A DNA stretch of 64,000 bases, from the NCBI GenBank assembly GCA_037126765.1, contig JBBCBC010000037.1, forward strand, positions 6,887,263 to 6,951,262. The letters run 5' to 3'. The notes under the pieces are model-generated. The model did no database searches. It saw only the letters and a program-made list of their open reading frames with translations, and was not told where the DNA came from. Origin of the DNA: Stenogyne calaminthoides. Taxonomy: Eukaryota; Streptophyta; Magnoliopsida; Lamiales; Lamiaceae. Positions 36,450 to 49,398 of this stretch are shown here, one piece after another (position 1 is the first letter of the stretch; the number at the start of each line of letters is the position of its first letter). Both the position numbers and the translations under genes were made by a program.

Positions 36450-37870
36450 TAACTTCAATTAAATTCACTTACAGATTACCAACAAAAGAGATAATTTAGA
36501 TCTAAATAGTGAAATTGGGAGAATGTGAGAAAAGTATAAGAAATTAAGAAAGCGTTGAAGCTTAGAGGAGAAGATTTATAGACAGTTTTGGATTCAATGC
36601 CAGGTAATATTATATTCACACAAGACTCTTCGTTTAAGAGAGAGAAAAAGAGGGGTCTGTGGACTTGTCCGCAGTCAGCCTAATGTTCTTTGAAAAAGAC
36701 GATTTTTCCTTTGAAAACAAAATAAGAGGGGAAATTGCATTCTGCCCCCCAGACTACAGCTCAATGTCAGAATTACCCGTTCTTGTTTTGATTTCCATCA
36801 GTTTACCGCCCTAAAACTCGAGGTTTATCTTAAGCATATAGTATATTAAAAAAGTTTTGTTTAAATTTTGGTTTTCAAGATAAATTGGATTTATCAAAGA
36901 TGAAAGAAAGAATAAACATACCTACCAATTCAATTGTTCATCATTTATTATTCTACTAGAACAAAATCTGTATAAAAATTATAAAGAACTAGATGACAGC
37001 ATTCTCATAGTTAGATTTGGATGTCAGAGTTTGATTGAGCTAAGATGATTTTCGAAAAAGATTTATAAAGCCTCCATATTATATGAATTTTAAATCTTTG
37101 GTAGGATTTCTAGAAAGCTCAAAATGAAATTTAAGAATTCAAAATTTATTACAAAGTAAACTAATTCATAGTTAAGGGAGAAGTTGAGGGGTTAATATGA
37201 TTTTCTTTTTTAAGTCATTTGGACCCAAAAAAAAAAACTTAATTTTTTCTTCATCCCGTGTTACCAGCTTCTTGTTTAGGAAGTTTTGTAACCATAGGGG
37301 CAAATTAATAATATCAGCAAATGATGGTTCCACATTCATAGTTAAGGGAGAAGTTGTGGGGTTAATATATGTTTACACAAAAAAGAAGTCATCAAGACCT
37401 CAACAATTCAACATCCAGCTTCCTTTTTTGTCACATTAATAGATTACTTTTTTTCTTTTCTTGTGTTGTTCTTTATTCAAATGATTTTGAGCGTAATTGT
37501 TGCAAATAAGAAATAATTTTCGGAAGGGTTGAATCGCCTACTAATTAATTAATTTATTATGATATATTAAAGAAAAAATCAATAAAATGGGCATTGGTAT
37601 GGCCTACTGATTGCTTCTGTCGTACAGTTTTACTCTTCTAGAATGAATTCTTGCCTTTCAACTCCAAACAATACTAATAGGATTCAAATTTCATTTCTGC
37701 ATTTTCATCCAAAATGTTGGCTACATGATTTCCAGATCAAGTACCATCTTTACTTTACCCCCAACCCAAATTAAATAAATAAAATTATCATTTGGAGAGT
37801 TTGACTCGTATATACTATAAAAAAAATTACAAACGGATATGTTATGTAACCAATGCTCCTCCACATAAAT
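36450..37870. other. Intergenic spacer between SCAMP promoter and DUF707 3' end
   Basis: The first part should contain the SCAMP promoter and leader. The block AGTTAAGGGAGAAGTTG.GG occurs twice (about 37173 and 37341). No gene recognised. Confidence 0.45.
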
Positions 37871-37878
37871 TAGCCAGG

Positions 37879-40800
37879 TTAAATCTTAGAAGAACGCCTA
37901 TAGTTGACCCAAAACTTTCGTCTGCTGGACGAGGAAAACGGATCCACCCAGTTTCTATCTTCCTTAACAGCTCGCTCCCCACCGTTCCTTAAACCTCAAA
38001 AGTTCTGTCGATGATTGCCTCCGAATCTAACATCACAAATCAGAATGATGTATTCTTTTTCGGTTGTTTTCATTGCTTAACTGCTTTTATTTCACATAGG
38101 TATTTTGTAAATAAATAGTTTAAAAGATAGGTCAGATGTGTCTACTAACCTGTGATCTCACATCGAGAGCATGCTTCTGAATAATGTGGAAACACCGAAA
38201 AGAAATGCAAGATCAGGATGTTGTCATTAGTAATACTAATATGAGCTCTACTGAAAACAAGATAAAAGTAGCATAACTAATGGAGATATACCTTCCTGGT
38301 CTCTTCAGGATGCGAACCCTAGATAAAAGGCAACAAATATTACACAAGGAAAAGTGCTCTAGGATAACAGAAAAGTCAAAATCCAAATAGTAAGTTAAAT
38401 AACCTTTCGTGCACATGACGCCCCACCTAATGTCTGTATACTCTGATGAACTACGTAATCACTATCAACAATTCCCACCTTTTTAGTGCGATCCCCTACA
38501 CAAATTAAAGTTTACACAAGAAAAAACACATCAATAACGTTAAGCTTACGCCTTTTAACAACTATAGTAAACTTATGAAGACTGGTTTTCCATGTGAATA
38601 ATGTTTATGGAACTTCTAAAGAGTAAAACCATGAAAAGGATAAAATTCTTGAAGCTTCTAGAATATAACCGTACTCACAAACAAACCAACAGAAATAGTG
38701 CTACCTGAGCGCAATAACCAAGTTTCATATCCATTCCCCATCCGTGAACGAGATCATTCTGGAACAAGAAAGAAACCAAGTCCGTTATTTGTGGTAAAAA
38801 TCCCTTATCATTGAGTTTTGCACCGGATGGTTTAATTGTTAAAGAGAGAGAGAATAATCACATAACATGATCTCAGGAATAACAAGGAGAATAGGAGAAC
38901 ACAAAAAATTAACCTGAATCAAATGCCAAGCACAGTGCCATGCTGATCTTGAAAATACAGGGGGACATACCTTCCACAAACCTGCAAAACTTGAAGTCAT
39001 TCACACTTTTCTATAAATTATTAGAAAATGAAAACTGTACCACAGATCTTAATTGATACATGGAATTGACTGGCCAGAATGTTCATGTAAGTTGTATTTG
39101 TTTTGCTTATTGTTATGGACCAAAATACAGAACAGTGTTTTATAAAACCATAAAAGAAAGCTTAAGGAAACCTATAAGGAGCATCACTAACAAACTTCTT
39201 GAGAAACAGACTACATAACAGAGTGAAATATAAAGCACAAATTTTAGAATGTAGAAATAATTTACCCACTGCATGGCGGCCCCTCGCTCTCACCAGTGCA
39301 CTTAGTACTACCTCTAAGATTGTACATTCTTCTGCTTAAATGAAAATATGTCAATTCCGAAAGAACCATATATAGGTGGTGTTTGCAAACTCTATTCACA
39401 GTTTAGAAGCACTTCTCAGAATCTAAAGCTGTGAGAGGGCAGCTTAAAAAATAAGTGCTTCTGCCCCTTCCACTAGAGTTTGCAAACACACCCATATTCT
39501 CAAGAAGCGCATCACATAATTTTTAACACAACTCACCTGTGGAACGTACTCATTTTATTTCTTATAGTGATTCGATGATGTATACCAGTTGAATTTGGGT
39601 CCAGAGCTGGTTGAGATATTTCAAGCCCTTCAGATTTTACAATGTCCAGATACCTGAACAAAAAAGGTAAAAAAATGATTTCTACTGTACTTTGAGTATT
39701 AAGTTAGGCTAGGCTTGAATTATCTTCAACTATATACACATTAGTTAAAGTTCTTGTTGAATATATGATAAAGGATTTCACATGTGAGTTGTCCCACATC
39801 GGAATATTAGAAGAAATGAGACTAGCTTATAAACCTAGTGGGCTACTCCTCCTATCACCAATTGGTTTTAGGATGGAACCTCACTAGGGGCGTGGCTAGT
39901 CTCCTCCGCTATTGGGTGCGTGTGTGGGACCGCACCCGGCGCCCCCGATTTCTACAGTTCTCAAACGAGTAAAAGCTTCAATGGCAGAACTACTAGAGAC
40001 ATAATTCCATTATGAGACAAAGAAATTGAAACGATGCAAAGAAATAATATAGTTTTCTATGGTACTGCAGTGGTACCTTCCAGGGTGGAAATTTTTTACC
40101 CCCAAATCTTCATCCCACAGGAATATGTAATCATAAACAGACACAATAGCTGGATGTAAAAAGCGTTTTGCAAACCACCTGAACATTGAAGGGAGGAAAA
40201 AAGAAGCAGTTTACGCAAAAAGTATATCTCAACATTAAATAGCAAATGAAAACATGGGTATTATATTAAAATTAAAGGAAATAGAAAGAGATCTAACATC
40301 TGATGAGTCTATAAGAACACTCAAGTCTTCATGCATAGTACTACTCAACCAACCAGTAGCCATTGGCAATAATCAGAAACTTTGTTAATGCCATAGATAT
40401 CTGAATTGCATTGTTGATGGACTATTGGCATGGAAAAAATTGATGGCAGACTACATTCAAGAAAGCAGATTATCAGTTTTAAGGCTTACCATTTTGTTTG
40501 GTTATGAGCAACTATATGAATAGCTTCCTTACTCCAGCCCAGGTCCCACCAACCGTCCAAATTGCCATCATAGTGAAACAAAATGATTGTAAAATTTTCT
40601 GAAAGAAACTGAATAAAAAAGAATTAGTCAATGACTTATTGCTGGAAGATGTCAATTTTTCCACTATTTTAACATCAATAGTCATTTGTACCTTCTTAAC
40701 AATAATATCGACATTTTTCTTTTGCTTAATTCCCACGGGCATTGCTAGCAAATTACTGCTCTTCGAACACTGACCTGAAAATTCAGAATACATAGAATTG

Positions 40801-41442
40801 AAACATCAAAACTTAGATCAGTAACAAATGAGATAACAGGTACAATGAAAAGAATGACATCAACCATATAACATCAATATAAAAGTTTACCTTTGTCTTG
40901 GTACTGCTTGTTGTCCATAAAGGCTTCAACTCGAGGTCTGACCTCGCTTCGATGATACCACGAGGCAAACTGTCCAAAATCTTGGTATCCATGCGCAAGT
41001 CCTAGACCAAAATGATCAATTTCACTCAGTAAGCAAAATTTAAAGGATTATGACACCTAATAAACTATTACACTATAAAGAACAATATTGAAAGGGCTAG
41101 TGAATGTGCGGAGATTCTTTACTAGGACGCATACCTTCATTGTGTAGAAAGGATCTAATTTTGACTCCATCTGAGAAAAAGGGGAACGAAGTGGAAGTCA
41201 ATGCCATTAACAAGGACTTGTACGAGAAAAACAGAACATAAAATAGAGATTCATAATCTCTTTGAAATGGAAATCAGAAGCATATTCAGTAAGCATTCAT
41301 ATGAAAACAATCAAACTTCTTGTACAAACTCTATCTGCACATACCTCTGTCTGTAGGTACAACAAAATTTGATGGTCCTATATATAATGAACAACATCAC
41401 TGTGCAGACAACTCCCATTTTCACCTTGGTAACCAACTTCAT
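37879..41442 (-). CDS. DUF707 protein (lysine-ketoglutarate reductase trans-splicing-like)
   Basis: Type II membrane protein of the plant DUF707 family. Biochemical function is unknown; the trans-splicing name is historical. Exons (minus): 41345-41442, 41135-41170, 40891-41001, 40692-40774, 40490-40608, 40077-40178, 39537-39653, 39266-39313, 38914-38981, 38705-38758, 38404-38495, 38292-38318, 38150-38176, 37879-38026. An N-terminal anchor (GVVCTVMLFIIYRTI) is followed by LPRGIIEARSDLELKPLW, MPVGIKQKKNVD, ILFHYDGNLDGWWDLGWS, IHIVAHNQTKWWFAKRFLHP, DYIFLWDEDLGV, GLEISQPALDPNST, NDLVHGWGMDMKLGYCAQ, GDRTKKVGIVDSDYVVHQ, and a basic C-terminus (FKERW..AVKEDRNWVDPF). Frame breaks: exon 1 near 41355, a C run at 38960-38964, and a G run at 37977-37980 just before the C-terminus. 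The order of blocks and normal length support one gene of about 400 residues. Confidence 0.88.
39755..39956. mobile_element. Solo LTR / TRIM-like element in a DUF707 intron
   Basis: A 202-bp segment begins TGTTGAATATATG and ends GATTTCTACA (TG..CA). It is flanked on both sides by the identical 5-bp duplication GTTCT (39750-39754 and 39957-39961). It contains TTGTCCCACATCGG and TTGGTTTTAGGATGGAACC, motifs widespread in short plant LTRs. There is no internal region, so it is a solo LTR left by recombination between the two LTRs. It sits between DUF707 exons 6 and 7. Confidence 0.85.
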
Positions 41443-42599
41443 CTTTTAGACCCCAAATGCTTTCTGCAGTTCTATAGAGGTTAATCCTTTTAGCTTTGAA
41501 AGTCTACAATTATTCACTTCAATAAAAAAAAAGATAGATTTTTTATTCCAGACAGATGGTATGATTCAGAATTTAAAATATTTTTTTTATTTCAAACCCT
41601 AGGATACATACCCCGTCAGATAAAGAATGTTGTTTCTTCATCAGCCACCTCCGGACTTTTGGGTGCCTTCATAAGCAACAACGGATTTTCATAGACTCAC
41701 AAAAACTGCAATTAAACATAGAACCAATTGATACAAACTCTATCTGCACATACCTGTATGTAGGTCTCAAAATTTTCTCCTATTAAATGAAAAATAAAAT
41801 AGACAACTATGAATGAAACCAGACATGTCGCACTTTGCCCCAAATGTTATATCACAAACGGCATCTTCCACTTTCCCATTTGATATGATCAAATAAACAA
41901 TTATTCATCATTGACACAAAGAAAAGACAGATGGTATCAATCAAAATTTATGAAAAGTACAATAAGCAGGATACACAACCTTCAAATTAAAATGAACACC
42001 CAAACCAACTTTTGGGTCAAACAGGAAACGTAAACGACCAGTCAAAAAAGCTTCATACGAACATAGCATCTCAGATACGAAAACATTTTCAAGAATGAAA
42101 AAAAAAATCCACAAATACGTATTCCAACACAAACATCTGAGACACTAGATCGAATGTTTAATCGTCAATTCCAGTCCACCCCATTCTCCCATCAAAAAAC
42201 CCAAAACCCTCCCCACAAAAAAAATATCAATCCTATCGCGCCACAATTTGCGTATCCGAGAAATTAGTGAACTTGATGAATTCCCAAACAGAAAACAAAC
42301 TCCAGTCAAAAAGCTTCATATCAACATATATGTATATACGTATATATGTTCTGTATCGAAATAATAATCCACGAAAATGGCCCAACAAAAATCTGAATAG
42401 ATTATGGGTTTAGCTGTTTGGAAAAATTCTCCCAGAAAAACGGCGGAAAACCCTCCCACGCGAAAAAAATCAAATCGCGCCGCGTATATTGCAAAAACGA
42501 ATTGCTGGATGAATTTTGAAGAAATTGAATGCGCCAAAAACTCTGTTTTCTCGACTTCTTGTAAAACGAGAAATTATGTGCAATTGATGCGCTTCATCT

Positions 42600-45060
42600 T
42601 TACTTAAATAGCGCACACTATTAAGGAGAGCTAATTGCCCTTTCAAGAATACAGCAAATTTTGGGCTGTGCAAACTGCAGTATTATCTATCTTTATTTGT
42701 ATAAAATTGTATTAACTTGATGAAAACGTATATTCATAATTATGATCAAATTTTCTTCGGTATACTGGTGAGTTTAAATTTCCTAAAATAAGTAGTAGTC
42801 ATTATTCTGCATTATTTTTAAGGAAATAAATAAAAAAATGAAAGATGTCAAAGATTAGTAACTGACTTACTGGTGCCAACTAATTATGTAGTTGGAATTT
42901 CAAAATATTGATCCAAAATAATGGGCAAAAAAATATCAGATGTAAGAAAAAATATTGTTAGGGTAGTGGGTGTATATTTAATTAGCTCTCCATTAGGCTT
43001 CAAATTCGAGTTGGATCATCATATAGTATACAAGTTAATTTAGATTATTGATAAAATAAGATTAGTCATTTGATACATAATTGCATTTATGTGAACTCGT
43101 ACAATGATCACTTAATTCTGTTTTATATATCTCGTGCTATTTTTTTTTCTTTTACATAAATAACTGTGATCTAATTTCCTTGAAAAGACTGGCTATTTGA
43201 ATTAATATCAATTTGTAATGATCTATGAGGTGTGAGAACAATCAAATTGATACTTAAAGTCCAACTACAAGTTCACAGCATCCATAGCATAACTTTGTAT
43301 AAGTAACATACGTATAAATGATTTAAATTGAAAACATTTTGTAGGTAGGATCTTGCGAATAAATGTGTAACTAATTGTCAAAATCAATAGGTTATCATTA
43401 GGCTTGACATTGGGGGGAATCCCCTTGAAATCAACCCGATTGAAATCCCAACGAAAATTTCTCGCCTCCCCGAAAGCGTGGCGGGACAGGGATAGATTCT
43501 CACCACGAGATTCCCCTACTGTTCCCGGATCCCCAATTTTTAGTATTTAAATTAATATAAATATAATATTATATATATCTAAATATAAACAAACAATATG
43601 TTTTAAACTTTTAAACCTTACTCTATTTCTCCCTCAAATTTATATTTCGAATTTTTGTTAATGTTGATGTTGAACTATTTCTTAATTTTTGTTGATGTTG
43701 TTAAATTTGTGTTTTGAATTTTTATATTTTCGTATTAAAATTGTGAAAATTAGACTAAGAAAAATAAAAAAAGGCGGGGCGGGGATTCCCCAAATTCCTG
43801 CGGGGATGAAATTCCCCGGCGGGGCGGGTAATGTGGCCGATTTTTTCTCCGAATGGTTCGTGGGGATTCTCCGCCCCGAATTTCGCAGTGAAGGAGATGG
43901 AGAGTTGTCCCCATTCCCCGCCCCATTGCCAAGCCTAGTTATCATAGACAGTGATGAGAATATATATTAACATTTTTGTTTCTTTAAATGAGTCGAATCT
44001 TCAAAGGCATTGCAATTTTAGTAGAAAAAATTATTAATAGATACAATTATTTATACAAATTACTAATAAATACAAATGAGATTGTATATATAGCCAAAAT
44101 TGCATCTAGAAGTACAAATATACCTACGTATATACAATTATTTTATACTAATTAATAAATTGTAATTTTGAAATACATCTACACTTTAGTCTCTCCAATT
44201 ATCATTAAAAACAAAGATTTGTCCAAATTATCCTAATTCTTGGGTTCTTTTATTTTATTTTTAAATTTGTTACTATTTAGGTATGGAGAATAGAGTTGTC
44301 CAACTCCAAGCTACATTACATCAGCTAATGCACAAGATATTAGTACTTAATCCTGCAGTACATCTCAATGCACTGATGCAGTTACTAATAAAAGGATGGT
44401 GTAGTGGTTTATGTTGCGTTATTATTATACTATGCACGATTATTAGGGAATTAATAAATTAGATTTTCTTTTTATGTTGTATAGTACAGCACTAGACTTG
44501 GGTCTGTGCTGGGAACCACTTGTTCTTATTCTATATAATACTTTACGTTCTCTGTTTATTTTATTAATCCATGTCACTATAAATGTATTTTCAAGCTATT
44601 ATAGTTTCATATTCGATAACTTTGTTTGCATGCATTGCCACCATATGTTCAAAACTTGTGAGGGTGGGGGTTGTTGGTTTTTAATTTGTCCATTGGGAAG
44701 CATTAATATCCTTAAAAATTAAATAAAATATTTATAAACGGTACGATTTTTATACTTCTAATAAATAAATATATTTTACAAGCATTTGCTAAAAAATGAC
44801 TATTAACTTTTCAAACAACATTTTTTAAGGTACCACAAGTTTTTGCCCCACACATGATATTTTATGATGTCACATTTTAACGCTATATTATAGTATATCA
44901 CATTCATAATAAAAATAAAATACAAGATCGAAATAAAATAACAACATTTATAGAAGTAGCAAGAGCAAAACCCCTTACAAGACAATACACTGTCCAGAAG
45001 AACTTGAAACCACTTGACACCTCTTGAAGTTGGGTGAAAATGACATTCATGCACAAATCC
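42600..45060. other. Intergenic spacer with a hAT-type element
   Basis: The left part should hold the DUF707 promoter and noncoding 5' leader exons (candidates near 41640-41720 and 42100-42600). Apart from the 43399-43937 element, no gene was recognised. Short open frames at 43689-43970 and 44474-44722 have no family resemblance. Confidence 0.5.
43399..43937. mobile_element. Non-autonomous hAT-type DNA transposon
   Basis: Flanked by a perfect 8-bp target duplication GTTATCAT (43391-43398 and 43938-43945), the size made by hAT transposases. The terminal inverted repeats TAGGCTTGACATTGGGG and TAGGCTTGGCAATGGGG match in 15 of 17 positions. Element length is 539 bp. Both subterminal regions are strikingly GC-rich (runs like CGGGGCGGGGATTCCCC), while the middle is AT-rich. 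It carries no transposase. Confidence 0.9.
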
Positions 45061-45071
45061 GCAATAAAATA

Positions 45072-47935
45072 TCACTTTGCAATTAATTTTCTCTGTTTTG
45101 TATTACTAGTTTTAGTCTGTGTATTACCTGATTCAGAGTTAACCTCTCCTAGCCGCTTCACTCCTTTCTTAGCCTCGAGCAAGGACTGCAGTGAAACATC
45201 ATAATCAGAATCACAAACTTTTTCCATTGCCTTGTGCTCAGTGGCAGGGGTAATATCGTCAACTGCAAAAGTCTTCTCCGAGTCCTTTTCTTTACACGGT
45301 GGATGGCGAGAACTCCGTGGCTTCACGGGTGGATTAAACGGCAAAAAGGCTGATGTGGGTTCCATGCAAGATCCCCTGCAGTGCTGCTTGTACTCTTTCA
45401 TGACCAAGTGTCTGAGAGAGAGTGCTGACTTGTACTCTTGTGTTCTGCTCGAGTAGAACACGATGGCATTGGTTGCCAGCAAAAGCAAGTAACGGAAGAG
45501 TTCTTTTGCTGATTTGATGGATTTTGCAACGATCATTGATCTTATCATGCCAATGTCCACGTGCTGCCTGATAATCATCTTGTATCTTGCTCGTTTCTGT
45601 ATTCGTAAACAATAATCAGTATGAATTAGAGTTATTTTGAGTTGAATTTCAGTATTTCTGCTGTTACCTGACCATCCAACCGACGTCTGAAGACAAGTGC
45701 TGGTTCACTTTCTGCAATGGATTCAAATATTTCCATCAAATTGTCGTTTTTCGTGGGGGAGTCTTTAATCTGATCACGAACAGGGTCTGGGGTATTTGCG
45801 TCTTTTGATGATGGAGAGACGATGTTTGATGATCCTAAGTTGTCACTATCACCCACACTCCCTTCTTTAACTTCCTGATTACAACCCTTCCTCTTTCTCA
45901 GACCTCGTTTCTTCCTAGTAATCGCTCCTTCTCTGATACCAGCCTCTGCTTGCTTCTGAAAGCTTGAATCTTTATCATGCTCAGAAGAAATCGAGATCGT
46001 CTCTGGGTGATGACGATGTTCAGATAATGAACTTGTTCTTGTCCTAGTGTTCTCAGTACAGTAGGAAGCAACTGTGTTGGAAGACTCTGTGCCATTTGAA
46101 TTCCATGTAGGTGATTGTAATGGTGATTCAGTCTGGCCCCAATTGGGACTTTGTTTTCCTGCCTCCAGAGATTTAATCTTCGACTCAAGAAACCTGGAAG
46201 AATCATGGATACTCGTACATAAGCTCTATGGAGCACAAGAAAGACTGAGGAGGTGTTTGGTTCAAAATTATTCAATTAGAATAATCATGAGGTAATTGTG
46301 GTGGTTAATGAGAATAAGAGATGATAAATTCAACTTCATCATATTTCGTACGGGATAATATGACCCAATATAAGTTAATCATTACCCGTTTCGGTTAACT
46401 ACCTCTCCTCTATTCATTTTCTCCTCAATCATTTCACTATTTTTCAACCAACAATCATTTTTTGTTCTCACTTATTTCAGGATTAGAGCAAAAATTAACA
46501 ATATAACCACTATTTTCAGTATAATTCACTATTCAATTATTTTCAATATCATTCTCATTGAAGAATTCGAACCTAACCGCCCCTTATAAATAACCAATAT
46601 GATATACAAGACATTATATCGAGGAAACTAACCCTATTGAAGCTTCGGATCTTGTCAGTTCGTTATTCATCTCCGCGACACATTTCTTTCTCAGCTCTTC
46701 AAACCAGGCCCTTGAGGCATTCATAACAATATGGCTTAAATATAGATTCTAATCATCTTCACATATGTCATAATCAAAGCTTCTGTTAACTTCAAAAACT
46801 TTTTTCTCTTTCTGATAAAAGTAGGACACTCATACTGAACCAAGATCAATCATAAGTGCAATATTGATCTCACCTGGAACCAGCATAACGCTTCCGCAGT
46901 TCCTCATACTTGTTTTTGCAAACCTGCAACTAAAGACATGCCTTTTAGACATTTTCCAAGTGAAAATGCATGAAAGAGTAAAGATAGTATACCCTTAAAA
47001 CATTTTCCCCCCCAACTTTTTTTTTATTTTTTCCCCCAACTTTAGTACATAGTTCATATGAGAATGCTGATTTTTACATTACACTAATCACAAACACACT
47101 AACTTCATTTTGGTACAGGCTCAGCAGTAGTATCTCTTGTAAGCATGAAAATCATCAAGTTAATTATTTATAAGCTTCAATGGTTTTCAATCCATGTCAT
47201 CAGGAATTTTTATTTCTTTTCAATCTGTGGTCCTTATGTTATTAACTTATTATTATGCCTAAACACGCATTCAATTTAATGTATTCTTTAACGAACACGA
47301 GTTCATTAAAACGTCTAAATAAATGATAGATGTTGAAGTTAGAGAATGGTCCCATAATCACTCATTAATGCAAAGTACGCTAAGGCCCTTTTTTTTAATT
47401 GAAAAAATATTTCTTATTGGCATTTGGCAATTTGGCACATGATGAAAGTTGCATCTAAATGTAATGTTAAAGATGCAATAATACCAAACTTTTTTCTTGC
47501 GCCCACTAAAATTACCGATTTACACTCTAGTGAGGGAAAAAATAGATGTTTTATTAAGGTCATATGAGTCAATAAATAATAGTGGTGTTTTTATAATCAT
47601 AAATCTCTAACATGTCATTTTTGACAATTATTCTTATAAGAATGGCAGGACTGTGGCTGAAATATTTGGGCATGTTTCTACAGCGCCTTTTTTTAATTTA
47701 AACATGCATGCTTAACTTATGATTTAAAAATAAATAAAAATTTAATAATGAGAAAAAAAAAGATTCGGACCTCGGGTGTGAAAAGAGCGGGGTAACGGGT
47801 ACGGGCTCGAAGCTCCGAAACGACGACGTTCCAGTCATGTCGGCCGTGCCTCAAAACAGCGGCACCGAGGATGAGTTCCTCCCACGTGTTCCACCCTCCA
47901 ACCGCAGGCGGCGGCGACGCCTCCTCAGCCCCCAT
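45072..47935 (-). CDS. SANT/Myb plus bromodomain nuclear protein
   Basis: Plant-specific DNA-binding bromodomain protein of the type I recall as Arabidopsis At2g44430/At3g60110. It is a likely reader of acetylated histones in the nucleus. Exons (minus): 47771-47935, 46874-46923, 46633-46710, 45668-46193, 45072-45596. All phases join without a frameshift, giving 447 residues. A SANT-like start (NTWEELILGAAVLRHGRHDW at about 16-35) continues through FTPE and VCKNKYEELRKRYAGSR. A charged coiled-coil-like region and a Ser/Thr-rich linker with a basic cluster (ITRKKRGLRKRKG, probable nuclear signal) follow. The bromodomain lies at about 245-345 (LVFRRRLDGQ, YKMIIRQHVD, ATNAIVFYSSRTQEYKSA); the conserved Asn-Ala of the acetyl-lysine pocket is present. 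The C-terminus is Lys-rich. The start is chosen because it precedes the SANT motif directly. Neighbouring KTN80 and DUF707 lie in the same orientation, but nothing suggests a functional link. Confidence 0.88.
46250..46583. mobile_element. MITE-like element filling intron 3 of the bromodomain gene
   Basis: The ends GAGGTGTTTGGTTCAAAATT and the inverse of GGGGCGGTTAGGTTCGAATT form imperfect terminal inverted repeats. The element occupies most of the 439-bp intron between exons 4 and 3 (46194-46632). No clear target duplication was found, so the superfamily is not assigned. Confidence 0.5.
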
Positions 47936-47949
47936 CCCCGTCCAGTTGC

Positions 47950-49395
47950 GATTTCCGGCTGACCGCGACTCTTTCTCTCTCTAAAATTAAGAGTATCTGC
48001 AAACCCCTCGAACAAAATAGAGAGGGATTTAGGGAGAAATGGTTATGATTTTTTTAAGAAAACGGTTTTTATGATGGAATTAATTTTGTTTATCAGTTTC
48101 GTGTTTGGTAAAGGTAGTTTAATTTAACTAAAAGGTTTGGCAGGAATAGGAATATTAATGCGGGAAAATGAGGCGAAGATTAATGGAAATAGGGAAAGTG
48201 GTGACATTGGATAATCGGAGTTACCGAAGAAGAAATGCAGCAGAATGGGAAAAAGCTATATTTATTTAAAATCCTTTTGGTGCTCATTTTAATTTTAAAA
48301 TTTTAACTTTTAAGGAATTATGTTTTCTATTATCATTATCGTTTAACATTAAAATTCAAACTTCTTTTAAAAGTAATAAAATTCAAAAAAAAATCCTAAG
48401 TCGGTGTTTTTATTTAATTTATTGAAAACTAAATTAAAAGTAACATATGAAAAAAAATTAAAGCGTTATGTATATTATCGTTTAACACAAACTTCTTCCA
48501 AAAACTAAGTCGGTTGGAGGTTTATATGGTTTATATGGTTAGCAAAAGAGGAGGTGTAGACGTGTAGCAGCATTATTCGTCCCTTGATAATTGAAGGGCC
48601 GCTTGATTAAACTTTTTATAAAAATAGTAAAGACTTTTATTTTCTTTTAAGCAGTGGAATTATTAAAGAGGAGATAATAATATAAAGATGAACTAAGGGG
48701 TTGTTTGCAAAAAATTATCATTTTAAAAAAGTGATCAAAATTAATGATTATGAGAAAATTAATTAGTAATAAAAATGATAATGTTTGTAAAAAAATTTAA
48801 AGAAAAGTTGATAGTATTTATAAAAAAAATTAATAATACTTAAAAATAATACTGAATGATCTATCATTCATTCGACATATTAGGATGACTCAAAATCACG
48901 GAACCATCTCTGCCATTTTATATACCTAATTTCAAATCATACATTCAAATGATTTCACTATCAACTGCGCATTCAAAGCATATTAATTGAAAATGTAAAA
49001 CTAAATGAAGGCATAAGTTCTGTATGTGCATATATTCCTCTCCAAAAATTCTTCTTTTAGAGCATCATGTATTTAAGGATTGTAATTCATCGAGAAAGAA
49101 AAGAACACACCCTAAGTTAAGGATGACAATCTCATTTCACCTATAACAATAAATAAGCCGCATTTATATATACGAGAGCGAGAGCGCGTAATTACAGGGA
49201 TACCAGAAGACTATCAACAGCATCATCATCAAAACAAAGGGTGACCTTCAACTGCAATCGACCACAAATTCCTATCAGCAAAATATGGAACAGATAGTAT
49301 GTACTGAAGATCAGCACGATCAAAAAACTTGGAGAGAAAGAAGCTGCTATCTCCTCTTGTAAGAATATATTGATGGTAAGAAACACTATAAAGTC
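47950..49395. other. Spacer between bromodomain gene and KTN80
   Basis: Contains the presumed promoter of the bromodomain gene (next to 47935) and the KTN80 3' region (up to 49399). AT-rich in the middle. No other gene or defined repeat seen. Confidence 0.45.
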
Positions 49396-49398
49396 ATA

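Noticed and set aside
43682..43970. Open frames on both strands of about 90 codons
   Set aside because: They arise from the GC-rich subterminal region of the hAT-type element and have no protein similarity.
44474..44722. 82-codon hydrophobic open frame
   Set aside because: No recognisable domain and no splice or neighbour evidence.
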